From Streptococcus parasanguinis ATCC 15912 (GTDB lineage Bacteria; Bacillota; Bacilli; Lactobacillales; Streptococcaceae): a stretch of 64,000 nucleotides of DNA. Every line of letters starts with the position of its first letter. Positions within the stretch are counted from its first letter, which is position 1. Shown piece by piece: positions 1-9,121 of the stretch. A program made the translations under genes and the position numbers. The stretch is taken from contig NC_015678.1 of the NCBI RefSeq assembly GCF_000164675.2, forward strand, positions 682,001-746,000, in the 5' to 3' direction. The notes under the pieces were generated by a model. That model did no database searches. It was not told the DNA's origin and worked only from the letters and a program-made list of their open reading frames with translations.

Positions 1-185
1 CGGTCACCACTCTTATCCTTCCAGTAAATACCAGCTTCTTGTGTTTTCAGTCCAGGTGCCTGTCCGATGATATTGATACGAGCTGTCTTTGGGGCTGCAA
101 AGAGCGGCTCGATTCCTTTATCCGTATATGCTTTATTTTGAGGATCTGCCATAATGGCTTGTTTAATGGTTTCAATCCTTGACAT
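1..185 (-). CDS. Uracil-DNA glycosylase family protein (3' part outside window)
   Basis: Only the first 61 codons are present; the gene runs off the left edge. The translation begins MSRIETIKQAIMADPQN and contains INIIGQAPG at about residues 38-46, which resembles the G-(E/Q)-A-P-G motif 1 of uracil-DNA glycosylase superfamily enzymes (family 4/5-like). These enzymes remove uracil from DNA in base excision repair. The ATG at 183-185 is preceded by AGAAGGGGG, a good ribosome binding site. It lies just downstream of the pepV terminator, so expression probably depends on read-through or an unseen promoter. The family call is from the N-terminus only. Confidence 0.75.
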   Translation of the reverse strand, partial: MSRIETIKQAIMADPQNKAYTDKGIEPLFAAPKTARINIIGQAPGLKTQEAGIYWKDKSGD

Positions 186-201
186 AATTCCCCCTTCTAT
201 G

Positions 202-231
202 GAAAAACTCAGCCAGAAAAACTGGCCGAGT
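202..231 (-). terminator. Intrinsic terminator after pepV
   Basis: On the minus strand CTCGGCCAG and CTGGCTGAG form a 9-bp stem with one G-T pair, followed by TTTTTCC. It sits directly between pepV and the ribosome binding site of the glycosylase gene. Confidence 0.75.
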
Positions 232-237
232 AGTGGA

Positions 238-1644
238 TTATTTGATTAGTTCATAGATGGCTTCTGCGTAAATAGCAGCTGCACGATAGAGATCTTCGAC
301 ATCTGCGAACTCATTAGCTTGGTGCATGGTATTGACATAGTCTGGGAACATAGCACCAAAGGCAACCCCACGTTTCAAGAGACGACCAAAGGTACCACCA
401 CCGATCACTTGTTCGTGTCCTTTGAGGCCAGTTTGTTTTTCGTAAACACGCAAGAGAGTGGATACCAATTCGTCATCCATCGGAACATAGTGAGGTGTGT
501 GACCATGGGCTGACAAGCTTACTGTAGCCACTCCTTCGATCTTTTCAAGAGTAGACTTGATGGTTTCAGGATCTGTACCTTGAGGGTAACGGATATTGAG
601 GGCAATAGTGTTGTCTGCTTGGCTTTCATCAAAATGGAAGACACCTGCATTCATGCTCAATGGTCCCATTTTGGCATCTGTATGGGCAATACCTAATTTT
701 TCACCAGCAAAATCTTCGTGAAGAAGTGAAGCTGTCACATGAAGGTAAGCCTTAGCAGCACCACCAAAATCAAATTGGTTCAACAAGAGAGCCAAGTAGG
801 TCGCACCATTAATTCCATCTTCAGGAGTTGATCCGTGAGCAGATTTCCCAACAATCGTAACGGTATAGGTTTCTTCATCAACAGTTGAGATTTCATACTT
901 GAGCTGGTGTTCCTTGGCAAAGGCATCTAAGAGGCCAGCAAGATCTGGTAGTTGTCCAGAAACGACTGCAGTCGCTGACTCTGGTACCATGTTTTCACGA
1001 AGGCCACCTGTAAAGCTATGAAGATGGGCACTTCCTTTGTTGTCATTTCCAAAATGAAGGTACTCAGTGATGTTTCCTTTTTCCCCATTGATGATTGGGA
1101 ATTCCGCATCTGGTGAGAAGCCAAAATCTGGCTCAGGAAGTCCGACGTGTTTGAAATAGTAATCCATGTCGCCCCAGCCTGATTCTTCATCTGTACCGAC
1201 AACAAAGCGCACGCGCTTGGAAACAGGGAGTCCTAGGTCTTTAATGATCTTCAAACCATAGTAGCAGGCCATTGTAGGCCCTTTATCATCAGACGAACCA
1301 CGCGCATAGAGCTTACCATCGATAATTTCTGGTTTGTATGGATCCGTCTTCCAGCCACTACCTGCAGGTACGACGTCCATATGGGCAAAGATTCCAAGCT
1401 CTTCTTCTCCTTCACCAAAGGTAAAGTGGCCGGCATAATTGTCGACATTCTTGGTTTCATAGCCATCACGTTTGGCAATTTCCAAGAATTTTTCAAGAGC
1501 TTTTACAGGACCAGGTCCAAAAGGATGCTCTGCATCTGCCTTGCTGTCATCGCGTTCAGAATTGATTTCCAAGAGGCTGTATAGGTCAGCCATCATCTCA
1601 TCGCGACGTTTTTCTACTTCTGCTTTAAAGTCAACTGTTGTCAT
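238..1644 (-). CDS. pepV: Dipeptidase PepV (M20 family)
   Basis: 468 aa, the usual length of PepV/Sapep dipeptidases, which are cytoplasmic zinc enzymes that split dipeptides with broad specificity and finish the breakdown of imported peptides. The M20 metal-binding pattern is visible: [11 protein letters not shown] at about residues 87-97, an SSDDKGP segment near 116-122 giving the bridging Asp, and GTDEESGW near 149-156 giving the catalytic Glu pair. The C-terminal half ([15 protein letters not shown]) matches the rest of the metal site. It ends in a clear terminator and starts 34 bp after the nitroreductase gene, so the two are probably co-transcribed. Confidence 0.93.
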   Translation of the reverse strand: MTTVDFKAEVEKRRDEMMADLYSLLEINSERDDSKADAEHPFGPGPVKALEKFLEIAKRDGYETKNVDNYAGHFTFGEGEEELGIFAHMDVVPAGSGWKTDPYKPEIIDGKLYARGSSDDKGPTMACYYGLKIIKDLGLPVSKRVRFVVGTDEESGWGDMDYYFKHVGLPEPDFGFSPDAEFPIINGEKGNITEYLHFGNDNKGSAHLHSFTGGLRENMVPESATAVVSGQLPDLAGLLDAFAKEHQLKYEISTVDEETYTVTIVGKSAHGSTPEDGINGATYLALLLNQFDFGGAAKAYLHVTASLLHEDFAGEKLGIAHTDAKMGPLSMNAGVFHFDESQADNTIALNIRYPQGTDPETIKSTLEKIEGVATVSLSAHGHTPHYVPMDDELVSTLLRVYEKQTGLKGHEQVIGGGTFGRLLKRGVAFGAMFPDYVNTMHQANEFADVEDLYRAAAIYAEAIYELIK

Positions 1645-1678
1645 GAATTCCTCCTCGATCTTCTATTTGCTAATTGGC

Positions 1679-2284
1679 TTAGCGTTTGTCAATGATTTCG
1701 TCCACTGGTAAGCGATAGCTTGGCTCTACTTTTTCAGCCGCATAGCCAACCGTAATCAAGACTTCCGGACGGAAGCGCTCTTCGATGTCCAATACTTCAT
1801 TGATTTTTGATTTATCAAATCCCAAGATAATATTGGTTCCAATGCCTTGGTCCGTCAAAGCAAGTACCAAGTTCATCGCCACAAGACCGGCATTCAAAGC
1901 CAAGTAATCACTTGTTTGTTGGACATCATAGCGCGCAAATTCAGCAGGAAGATTTTGCATAAAGTATTGCAATTGCTCATCTGTGAAGTTTTTAACTCCA
2001 CCGACACGCGCAATCTTGCGAGCCCGTTTTTGCAAATCGGTATCTGTAAAGAGGGCGATGGTCACAGGTGCTTCCATGACTTGATCGTAGTTTGCACCAT
2101 AGGCTAATTTTGCCAATTCAGCATTTTTTTGACGAACGACCACAAATTTCCAAGGCTGGCTATTGTGGGCACTAGGGGCCAAGGTTGCGATCTCAATGGC
2201 AGTCCGTACATCCTTTGGATCGACCGGTTGGTCAGTGAAATGCTTGATCGCATGGCGTTTTTTATTGAGCTCTAGAAATTTCAT
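1679..2284 (-). CDS. Nitroreductase family protein
   Basis: 201 aa FMN-dependent nitroreductase-type protein. The N-terminus MKFLELNKKRHAIKHFTDQPV, the APSAHNSQPWKFVVV segment (about residues 36-50) and the ILGFD...VLITVGYA region are typical of small NAD(P)H:FMN oxidoreductases of the NfsB/YfkO type. Such proteins reduce nitroaromatics or quinones as flavin-bound dimers in the cytoplasm; the natural substrate is not predictable. It is upstream of pepV on the same strand with a short gap. Confidence 0.88.
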   Translation of the reverse strand: MKFLELNKKRHAIKHFTDQPVDPKDVRTAIEIATLAPSAHNSQPWKFVVVRQKNAELAKLAYGANYDQVMEAPVTIALFTDTDLQKRARKIARVGGVKNFTDEQLQYFMQNLPAEFARYDVQQTSDYLALNAGLVAMNLVLALTDQGIGTNIILGFDKSKINEVLDIEERFRPEVLITVGYAAEKVEPSYRLPVDEIIDKR

Positions 2285-2365
2285 AAGCTTCTTCCTTTTC
2301 TATTTCTGTTACCTCTATTTTAACACAAAATGAAAGAGCTTGCAGGGTTTTACAGCCTAAGATTG

Positions 2366-2404
2366 TGAAAAAAGAAGCGGACATTTTGAAGATCCGCTTC
2401 TTTG
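2366..2404 (-). terminator. Intrinsic terminator after the metallophosphoesterase
   Basis: AAAGAAGCGGA and TCCGCTTCTTT form an 11-bp perfect stem; on the minus strand it is followed by TTTTTTC. It lies 30 bp after the metallophosphoesterase stop and insulates it from the nitroreductase gene. Confidence 0.85.
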
Positions 2405-2432
2405 TTATAGGTTGAATACACAAGAGACCCAC

Positions 2433-3275
2433 CTATGATTTATTGGAAAGATTGAAATAGGTAGCTACTTCTTTGGCATAACCGTATTTCTCAATTAAGC
2501 CAGTTAGCAACTCGATGTTATGACCCCGATAGTTATCCTCACGTCTCAATTCTTCGTACATCTCAATAAAAGGAAGGCCCTTGTCCTTGGCATCTTGGAG
2601 CTCTCCTTCATAATCATAAGCCACCTTCCGAAAGTGCAGGTTGGTCACTCCGTCTTCTTCGACATCGATCAGAGCATACTGGGCTCTGTGGTTTTGAATT
2701 GGTTCCCAGTCGAAATAAGGCATGCCAATAGTCCCTGGATTAAGGATCTGCTGGCCCTGACTGCCATAGCGAAGCAACTGCTTGTGGACATGCCCGTAGA
2801 TCGCCATATCCGTCTGATCATCCAGCAGTTGGTCAAAGTTCTCCGTCACATTTGCTGGACGCAAGTCTCCACCGTAATTCTTTTCTGGCAAGTTGTGGGT
2901 CAGTGAAAAACGAATGCCATTGACCTCCTTCTTCTCTACCAATGGAAGCGAACGAAGCCAATCGATCCGCTTAGGATCTAGTCCTTCCATGAGGTACTGA
3001 GTGAGACGAAGAAGCTGGATCTCCTGCGGATCCTCAAGTCCGTACTCGCCATCCAAGGCCTCTAGGACGCAATCGTCCCAATTTCCACGAACAGCTGCTG
3101 TAATCGGAATCGCATCCAGCAACTCAAAAAGGTCCTCTCTTCCAGGCCCCGGAAGCAAAATGTCCCCCAAAAGCCAGTATTCCGTCGTGCCTAGAGCACG
3201 CGCATCCGCAATCACTGCCTTGAGGGCTGTTGTATCTCCGTGAATATCAGATAAAATGGCGATTCGATGGTTCAT
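2433..3275 (-). CDS. Metallophosphoesterase family protein
   Basis: 280 aa calcineurin-like phosphoesterase. The metal-binding motifs are clear: ILSDIHGD at residues 7-14 (Asp-His), GDILLPGPGRE (second Asp), RGNWDDC at about 64 (Asn-Asp pair), then FSLTHNLP and YGHVHKQ (the C-terminal His motifs), and NPGTIGMP. It resembles YfcE/SAPPA-type cytoplasmic phosphodiesterases or phosphatases of unassigned substrate. It begins 11 bp after the uvrC stop, so it is probably translated from the uvrC transcript. Confidence 0.85.
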   Translation of the reverse strand: MNHRIAILSDIHGDTTALKAVIADARALGTTEYWLLGDILLPGPGREDLFELLDAIPITAAVRGNWDDCVLEALDGEYGLEDPQEIQLLRLTQYLMEGLDPKRIDWLRSLPLVEKKEVNGIRFSLTHNLPEKNYGGDLRPANVTENFDQLLDDQTDMAIYGHVHKQLLRYGSQGQQILNPGTIGMPYFDWEPIQNHRAQYALIDVEEDGVTNLHFRKVAYDYEGELQDAKDKGLPFIEMYEELRREDNYRGHNIELLTGLIEKYGYAKEVATYFNLSNKS

Positions 3276-3285
3276 TATAAACTCC

Positions 3286-5121
3286 TTATGATTGGTATGG
3301 TTCAGAAGCCTCCGCCACTTCCATCAAGGGACTTGCTTCTTCCTGCTTTCCTTGTTGGAGCTTGGCTTGCACCGCCTCCGCGACTGCTCGCGGGATGCCG
3401 ACTGTGACAATCTCATCTACAGTAGCTTCTTTGATCTTGGTCAGCGACTTGAAGTGCTTCATCAGCAACTGCTTGCGTTTTGGTCCCAAGCCTTCGATCC
3501 CATCCAGCTGGGAGGAGAAGGAATTCTTAGACCGAAGCTGACGGTGGAAGGTGATGGCGAAACGGTGGACCTCATCCTGGATCCGTTGGAGGAGGAAAAA
3601 TTCCTGAGAGGTCCGAGAGAGTTCGATGACTTGAAGGGGATCACCGAAGAGCAATTCATGGGTCTGGTGCTTGTCATTCTTTTGCAGACCTGCAATGGGA
3701 ATATCTAACCCCAACTCTTCTTGGATCACCCGTTTAGCGATATTGACCTGGCCCTGACCCCCATCGATAACGATCAGATCTGGTGGCGTCAGGCCATCCC
3801 GCATGACACGGCTGTAGCGTCTGCGAATGACCTCCCGCATGCTGGCATAGTCATCTGGTCCGACAACGGTCTTGATCTTGTACTTGCGGTAGTCCTTTTT
3901 GCTTGGCTTCCCATTGACAAAAACCACCATGGCTGAGACCGGACTGGTCCCCATGATGTTGGAGTTGTCAAAAGATTCAATGCGCACAGGGGTTGGAATT
4001 TGCAGAAGTTTTCCAAGGTTTTCAATGGCACCTTGGGTCTTTTCCATTGATTTTTCAAGGAGATTGAACTTCTGCTCCAGACTGACACGCGCATTCTTGA
4101 TAGCCAGATTGACCAACTGCTTCTTCTCCCCTCGCTGGGGCTTGAGGACCTTGGTATCTACTAGAGCCTTGACAGCTTCCTCATCAATGTCTTGAGGGAT
4201 CAGGATTTCATTAGGAATCAAGTGCGATTTCTCCTGGTAAAACTGCCCCACATAGGTCAAGAAATCCTCGTCTGGATCATTGTAGTATGGGAAAAGATTG
4301 ACGTCGCGCTCGATCAGCTTGCCCTGACGGACAAAGAAGACCTGCACACACATCCAGCCCTTGTCCACGTAGTAGCCAAAGACATCCCGGTTCTGCAAAT
4401 CCTTGGCCATGACACGCTGTTTGGTCCGCAGGGTCCCGATGGCCTGGATCAGATCTCGGTACTCAGCCGCCCGCTCGAATTCCATGTTTTGCGCAGCGGT
4501 AGTCATCTTGAGCCTGAGCTCATCGATAATCTTATCGTCCTGTCCCTTGAGGAAATCAGAAACCTCCTGGGCCATGCCCTTGAAATAGGCCTCGTCCTTG
4601 TGGCAGACTGTGTGAGCCATACACTGCCCTAAATGGTAGTAAAAGCAGACTTTGGAAGGCGGATTAGTACACTTGCGGAAAGGGAAAATTCGGTCCAAAA
4701 GCCTCTTGATCTCATTGGCCGCTCCCACATCCGGATAGGGACCGAAATAGAGACCACCGTCCTTTTTGACCTGGCGCGTGATGATGAGGCGCGGATAGCG
4801 CTCATTGGTAATCTTGATGAAGGGATAGGACTTGTCATCCTTGAGCATGATATTGTACTTGGGCTTGTTCTCCTTGATGAGGTTGATCTCAAGAAGCAAG
4901 GCCTCAATATTGGACTCAGTGACGATAAACTCAAAATCCACAATCTCAGATACCAGTGCTTCCGTCTTAGTATCGTGGCTTCCTCTAAAATAGGACCGCA
5001 CCCGATTGCGAAGATTCTTGGCCTTCCCCACATAGATGATGGTACCGTTCTTATCTTTGTGAATGTAACAGCCCGGACTCGTTGGCAAGAGCTCGAGCTT
5101 GGATTTTATCAAGTTATTCAT
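3286..5121 (-). CDS. uvrC: UvrABC excinuclease subunit C
   Basis: 611 aa, close to the length of streptococcal UvrC. It makes both incisions flanking bulky lesions during nucleotide excision repair. N-terminal GIY-YIG domain ([20 protein letters not shown], about residues 15-34), a UVR motif near 195-235 ([12 protein letters not shown]), the RNase H-like domain with [12 protein letters not shown] and VIDGGQGQ, and C-terminal helix-hairpin-helix repeats ([17 protein letters not shown]). The start is the family's usual MNNLIKSK; a TGCTATAAT extended -10 ends only 7 nt before it, so the mRNA may be leaderless. Confidence 0.97.
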   Translation of the reverse strand: MNNLIKSKLELLPTSPGCYIHKDKNGTIIYVGKAKNLRNRVRSYFRGSHDTKTEALVSEIVDFEFIVTESNIEALLLEINLIKENKPKYNIMLKDDKSYPFIKITNERYPRLIITRQVKKDGGLYFGPYPDVGAANEIKRLLDRIFPFRKCTNPPSKVCFYYHLGQCMAHTVCHKDEAYFKGMAQEVSDFLKGQDDKIIDELRLKMTTAAQNMEFERAAEYRDLIQAIGTLRTKQRVMAKDLQNRDVFGYYVDKGWMCVQVFFVRQGKLIERDVNLFPYYNDPDEDFLTYVGQFYQEKSHLIPNEILIPQDIDEEAVKALVDTKVLKPQRGEKKQLVNLAIKNARVSLEQKFNLLEKSMEKTQGAIENLGKLLQIPTPVRIESFDNSNIMGTSPVSAMVVFVNGKPSKKDYRKYKIKTVVGPDDYASMREVIRRRYSRVMRDGLTPPDLIVIDGGQGQVNIAKRVIQEELGLDIPIAGLQKNDKHQTHELLFGDPLQVIELSRTSQEFFLLQRIQDEVHRFAITFHRQLRSKNSFSSQLDGIEGLGPKRKQLLMKHFKSLTKIKEATVDEIVTVGIPRAVAEAVQAKLQQGKQEEASPLMEVAEASEPYQS

Positions 5122-5128
5122 ACTCTCT

Positions 5129-5137
5129 ATTATAGCA
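5129..5137 (-). promoter_or_regulatory. Extended -10 promoter of uvrC
   Basis: On the minus strand TGCTATAAT stands immediately upstream of uvrC, with only AGAGAGT between the TATAAT and the ATG. No good -35 is seen, which fits an extended -10 promoter. Transcription would start at or within 1-2 nt of the start codon. Confidence 0.55.
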
Positions 5138-5269
5138 AAAAAGGGAGGGGTTAGCCTCTCTCTAGTATGTTTGTATTATTGTTATCCACCTTCACCAAGT
5201 AAAAAATAATTATTAAATAGTATATCAGACCCTCATCCTCAATCCTTCATCTTCACTTGCCCTTTTTAA

Positions 5270-5306
5270 TAGCAAAAAAAAGGGGTCTAAAACGATCCCC
5301 CTTTAC
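5270..5306 (-). terminator. Terminator of the hemW-CPBP operon
   Basis: On the minus strand AAAGGGG and CCCCTTT pair around a short loop and are followed by a long T-run (TTTTTGC). It lies 17-50 bp after the CPBP protease gene. The remaining 5138-5270 stretch shows only AT-rich sequence. Confidence 0.75.
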
Positions 5307-5322
5307 TAGCAATCGATAATCT

Positions 5323-6306
5323 TTATCCTTTGAGATTAGCCATCTGGAAGATCGGAATCACATAAGGAACAATAGACATCAGGATAGTGAATAGCACGAA
5401 GAACCAGAACCAGAAGGACGCGAGGGCACGCTGGAAAACTCCCGGTTGAGGTTTATTGGCTTGAATATAAGCCTTGATAGCTGGCCATTTAGTCGCAAGA
5501 ACTACTATCATGACAATGGAACCAATGGCTAAAACACCGATTTGGAGCCAATTCGCTAGTCCCTCGTCCACATGATAGGCCACATAATGCAAGCCTTGGG
5601 AAATGACAAAGTTATTGAAAATGTGATAGAAAATCGCCCACCAGATATTGTATTCAAAGGCAATGTAGCCGAATCCTAGACCAATGATACTCGCGAAAAA
5701 GAGCTGGTCAAAATTGGCATGAAAGAGTCCAAACAAGATAGCCGTCATGACAATGGCAAAGATCTTGCCATACCGTTCCAAGCCTCGCAAGCCGGCCCCA
5801 CGGAAGAAGAATTCCTCTGTGATAGGACCAAAAAAGCCAGCATATAAGAGCATGGTCCATGATCGCTCAATCGTATCACCTAGGTCGGGTGTTGGAGAAT
5901 GAAGGCCTATGGTCTCAAACATGCGCTCAATCACTTGTGTCATCACAGATGAAAAGACTTGAGAAAAGCCAAGAAAGGCAAGAAGAATAAAGAAGACTGA
6001 AAGAGTCATCTTACGTCCCTTGTGCTTAAGATCATATTTATAGAGGGCCTTCTTGCGATAGGCATTAAAGAGAAAGAGTCCAATGGAAATAGAGATGAGG
6101 TAGGGAATACCAGCCCAAACATTCAGGGAATTGAGTTTCTCCGTTACTTGACTTGGATCTTTTCTGAGAGAGCCTACTATGGTCAATCCAAGGAGGACTT
6201 CCCACAGGACGGTTACCAAGGTCATTACCAAGAGATAAATGGCAAGTGTCCCGGAATACCTTCCTATATCTTTTTTAGGGTCTAATAATCGGTTGTATTG
6301 GTTCAT
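5323..6306 (-). CDS. CPBP family intramembrane metalloprotease
   Basis: 327 aa with about eight hydrophobic segments. The signature EEFFFRGAGLRGLERYG (about residues 164-180) is motif 1 (EExxxR) of the CAAX protease/bacteriocin-processing family, and GLFHANFDQLFFASIIGLGFGYI (about 193-215) is the second motif with His. Family members cleave within or near the membrane; in streptococci several give bacteriocin self-immunity or process peptides, but the substrate is unknown here. Its ATG overlaps the stop of the upstream membrane protein by 4 bp, so the two are translationally coupled and last in the hemW operon. Confidence 0.88.
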   Translation of the reverse strand: MNQYNRLLDPKKDIGRYSGTLAIYLLVMTLVTVLWEVLLGLTIVGSLRKDPSQVTEKLNSLNVWAGIPYLISISIGLFLFNAYRKKALYKYDLKHKGRKMTLSVFFILLAFLGFSQVFSSVMTQVIERMFETIGLHSPTPDLGDTIERSWTMLLYAGFFGPITEEFFFRGAGLRGLERYGKIFAIVMTAILFGLFHANFDQLFFASIIGLGFGYIAFEYNIWWAIFYHIFNNFVISQGLHYVAYHVDEGLANWLQIGVLAIGSIVMIVVLATKWPAIKAYIQANKPQPGVFQRALASFWFWFFVLFTILMSIVPYVIPIFQMANLKG

Positions 6307-6926
6307 TTCTTCCTCCTAGAAAATAGATAAAAACTCGCACACATTCCTTCGTATAAGACAAAGAAAATCAAAAAGGCATGCATAAAATAGTCTTCTGGTA
6401 ATGCAAGAATAATCGAATCCACGCGCGGATCAAAGAGCCAAGTATTGTCCCCAGCAAATAAGACCTGATGAAAGAGCGTAAAGAATTGATCAAAGCCAAT
6501 CATAACAGCCATCACTGCAAGCACCACTGGTAAAACCATCATCCAAAAGAAGAGACTACGGTACAAGGTAAGGTAGCCTTTTTTGACAACTGTCCGCATA
6601 AACTGGATAAAACCAGGTAGTGTGACCACGAAAACAACTGTCACTAAGTGAAATAGGTACTTGACGGCCTCAAAATGGTGCAGTCCATTTTTTGAAGAGG
6701 GGAATTGAGGCATCTTCAACACCCATTGAAAAGGATTGGTCAAGTAGTTCATCAAGAAATTAAAATTCTTCATGATGACAGTAGCCGAAAAACCAGTCCG
6801 GCTTTGAATCCCCAACCAATGAATCTCCATGGGATAGAGGACCCAAGCTAGAGCAATGGTGAGAAGGATGGCAGCTGACAAGATAAAGAAAAATTGGTTG
6901 ATTGATTTCAGACTTTTAAGCATCAA
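6303..6926 (-). CDS. TIGR01906-type integral membrane protein
   Basis: 207 aa with four to five predicted membrane helices (about residues 10-30, 90-110, 125-145, 180-200). It matches the streptococcal membrane-protein family found directly downstream of nagD, annotated only as TIGR01906. No catalytic motif is visible and the function is unknown. It overlaps nagD by 11 bp and the CPBP gene by 4 bp, so it is a tightly coupled operon member. Confidence 0.75.
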   Translation of the reverse strand: MMLKSLKSINQFFFILSAAILLTIALAWVLYPMEIHWLGIQSRTGFSATVIMKNFNFLMNYLTNPFQWVLKMPQFPSSKNGLHHFEAVKYLFHLVTVVFVVTLPGFIQFMRTVVKKGYLTLYRSLFFWMMVLPVVLAVMAVMIGFDQFFTLFHQVLFAGDNTWLFDPRVDSIILALPEDYFMHAFLIFFVLYEGMCASFYLFSRRKK

Positions 6927-7686
6927 AATCCCACTCCGCTAGACTGGCAACAACATGTGTCGGTGCAATTGGTAAGGTCGGCACTTCTTCTGGTTTGGTA
7001 AAACCTGTCGTCACCAAAAGGGTTGGAATCCCATTGTCAATACCCGCACGAATATCTGTTAGGTAGTTGTCGCCAACCATGACCACTTCTTCTCTTTCAA
7101 GACCCAGGTGTTCAATGGCCTTGTCCATGATGATGGCCTTTGGTTTGCCAATGATCACTGGCTTGACCCGTGTCGCTGCTTCAACAAGGGCAATCAGAGA
7201 TCCTGCTCCTGGCATCAAGCCACGCTCAGTTGGAATGTTCAGGTCAGGGTTGGTCCCTATAAAGTGCGCTCCCTTTTGAATCGCCAAGGTTGCTTTAGCA
7301 AATTTCTCATAATCCACTTGCCAATCGAGGCCAATCACAACATAATCAGGTGCTTCTTCATCGATAATATAGCCAGCTTCTTCAATAGCATCTTTGAGCC
7401 CCGCTTCTCCAATCACATAGACCTTTTTGCCCAAGTTTTGGTCGTTCATGTAGTCAATGGTCGCAAGGGTAGCTGTATAGATGGTCGACACTGGGGTTTC
7501 GATATTGAAGTGAGTCGCCAGCATATCCCGAACAGTCTCTGGTGTGCGGGTTGTGTTATTGGTGACAAAGAGATAGGGAATCTCACGCGCCTGTAATTCA
7601 TGAACAAAAGCTTCTCCTGCTGGAATTCGTGATTTTCCTTTGTAAATGGTGCCATCCAAATCAATTAAATAGCCCTTGTAGTGCAT
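6916..7686 (-). CDS. nagD: NagD-type HAD family sugar phosphatase
   Basis: 256 aa. HAD motif I is [12 protein letters not shown] at residues 6-17, motif II is [11 protein letters not shown] near 55-65, the Lys motif sits near [11 protein letters not shown] and motif IV is [17 protein letters not shown] at about 203-219. The C2-type cap and length are those of the TIGR01457 group of NagD-like phosphatases that dephosphorylate nucleotide or sugar phosphates in the cytoplasm. Placed between two membrane-protein genes in the hemW-thioesterase operon, an arrangement known from S. pneumoniae. Confidence 0.9.
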   Translation of the reverse strand: MHYKGYLIDLDGTIYKGKSRIPAGEAFVHELQAREIPYLFVTNNTTRTPETVRDMLATHFNIETPVSTIYTATLATIDYMNDQNLGKKVYVIGEAGLKDAIEEAGYIIDEEAPDYVVIGLDWQVDYEKFAKATLAIQKGAHFIGTNPDLNIPTERGLMPGAGSLIALVEAATRVKPVIIGKPKAIIMDKAIEHLGLEREEVVMVGDNYLTDIRAGIDNGIPTLLVTTGFTKPEEVPTLPIAPTHVVASLAEWDFDA

Positions 7687-8373
7687 TTATTCTTCCCTTT
7701 CTGTATCAGCTTTTTCATGCAACTTCTCTGCATCGACTCGTCCACCAGACCCATACAAAAGCAAGGATCCAGCATAGAGGACAAATTGTAAAATCAACCC
7801 TGTAAAATTGATTCCTTGACTTCCTGATTGAGTAAACAAGAAGGAAGCCACCATGAGAATCACAATGGTCAATAACAAGCCTATTACAGTTGCCTGATCC
7901 ACACTGATTTGATAAACCGTGCGCTTGGTGCTCCGGTTCCGTCCGTCTGACTTGGTTTCTGGTTGCAAATTCTCCACAAAATCAGTCACCAAGGTCGCAG
8001 CGAGACTAACAGTTGTGCTAAAGAGCACGCCTTGAGACAAACGATGATAGAAATTAGACCAGAAAGAGCCTGATTGGCTGGTAATGCCGACCGAAAAGAT
8101 CACGACAGGTAAGAGAAAGGCCAGGGTGAAATGGATCCAGACCCGATACCAACGCACATCTTCTTTCAAAAAACGGCTAAAACTCTCTAAATTCAAGCGG
8201 TAGCGGAAAAATTTGTAAATTTCTTCTACCAGAATGATGCCCAAAGCACAAAGAGTCAAGAGCCAATCTCCCAACATGTACAAAGGGTTCTTTTGACGCT
8301 TAGCATAGGCCACAACCCGTTTTTGGTAGCCTGCTAGCTCTTGTTTTTTATTTTTTAATCTTCTACTTTCCAT
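7687..8373 (-). CDS. Unrecognised four-helix membrane protein
   Basis: 228 aa. A basic N-terminus (MESRRLKNKKQELAGYQK) is followed by hydrophobic segments at about residues 33-50, 80-98, 110-130, 165-182 and 190-206. No motif was recognised. The start overlaps the thioesterase stop by 11 bp and the stop abuts the nagD start, so translation is coupled. It appears to be an extra gene within the otherwise conserved thioesterase-nagD pair; the role is unknown. Confidence 0.7.
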   Translation of the reverse strand: MESRRLKNKKQELAGYQKRVVAYAKRQKNPLYMLGDWLLTLCALGIILVEEIYKFFRYRLNLESFSRFLKEDVRWYRVWIHFTLAFLLPVVIFSVGITSQSGSFWSNFYHRLSQGVLFSTTVSLAATLVTDFVENLQPETKSDGRNRSTKRTVYQISVDQATVIGLLLTIVILMVASFLFTQSGSQGINFTGLILQFVLYAGSLLLYGSGGRVDAEKLHEKADTEREE

Positions 8374-9118
8374 AAGTCCAACCCTTTTCTTCTACTTCTT
8401 CCCACTCAATTTCAGCTTGGGCATTGATATGACCATCTGAGCTAATTTGGTGCTGGGTTTTCAAGCCCTCTTGTTCATATTGAGAGATGATGACACCTCC
8501 TGCTAGCACCTCTTTGACATATTTTAGATGAACTTTTTTCGGGACATGATGGGTCAAGAAGTCTGCTCCCATCACCTCAAAGACCCAGTCCAAGTACTTG
8601 CTATTGTTGACATGTCCGTTCATATCCAAGTCGTAAAAACGAACTCGATATTCTTGTTCCACGCCCACTTCTAATTCTTTAAAACGGGGACCACGGAGCA
8701 TGGTTTTTGAAAACTCTGAGTCAAAGGCAGCCGTGATTTCGCTCATGACAGGATGGACCTTGCGTGTATCACGATCCATCAAGACAAAGGTCGCCACCAT
8801 CTCAATGATGGTATTTCCTGCTTCGTCCTTGATGTTAAAGGCCCGGTAGCAGAACAGGCGATTGTGACTCATGGCATAGGTTTCGATAGTGATCTTCTCA
8901 TCAAACACAGGGAGACGATCGATCTTCATATTGTAATCCGTGATAATCCAGACTAGATTGTAATTCTCTAGAATGTACATATCACTCATGCCCAGCTCAA
9001 TCGATTGCATGCCTGATACCTGCAAAGACAGCAAGATCAATTGGGGAATTTTTATAAATCCATTGACATCGCTCATATCAAAAGGAATTTTCATGCTGTA
9101 TTCAAATGCTTTTGCCAT
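8363..9118 (-). CDS. Acyl-ACP thioesterase (FatA/FatB-like)
   Basis: 251 aa double hot-dog protein of the acyl-ACP thioesterase family. Start MAKAFEYSMKIPFDMSDVNG; first hot-dog RLPVFDEKITIETYA..RLFCYRAFNI; second hot-dog with VRFYDLDMNGHVNNSKYLDWVFE (about residues 158-180), which holds the Asn-His catalytic region. It hydrolyses acyl-ACP to free fatty acid in the cytoplasm, probably trimming fatty-acid synthesis or recycling. It begins 3 bp after hemW. Confidence 0.9.
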   Translation of the reverse strand: MAKAFEYSMKIPFDMSDVNGFIKIPQLILLSLQVSGMQSIELGMSDMYILENYNLVWIITDYNMKIDRLPVFDEKITIETYAMSHNRLFCYRAFNIKDEAGNTIIEMVATFVLMDRDTRKVHPVMSEITAAFDSEFSKTMLRGPRFKELEVGVEQEYRVRFYDLDMNGHVNNSKYLDWVFEVMGADFLTHHVPKKVHLKYVKEVLAGGVIISQYEQEGLKTQHQISSDGHINAQAEIEWEEVEEKGWTYGK

Positions 9119-9121
9119 CTT

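Noticed and set aside
3292..5154. Several plus-strand ORFs of 130-170 codons opposite uvrC
   Set aside because: They overlap a conserved gene completely, lack ribosome binding sites and have no recognisable protein motifs.
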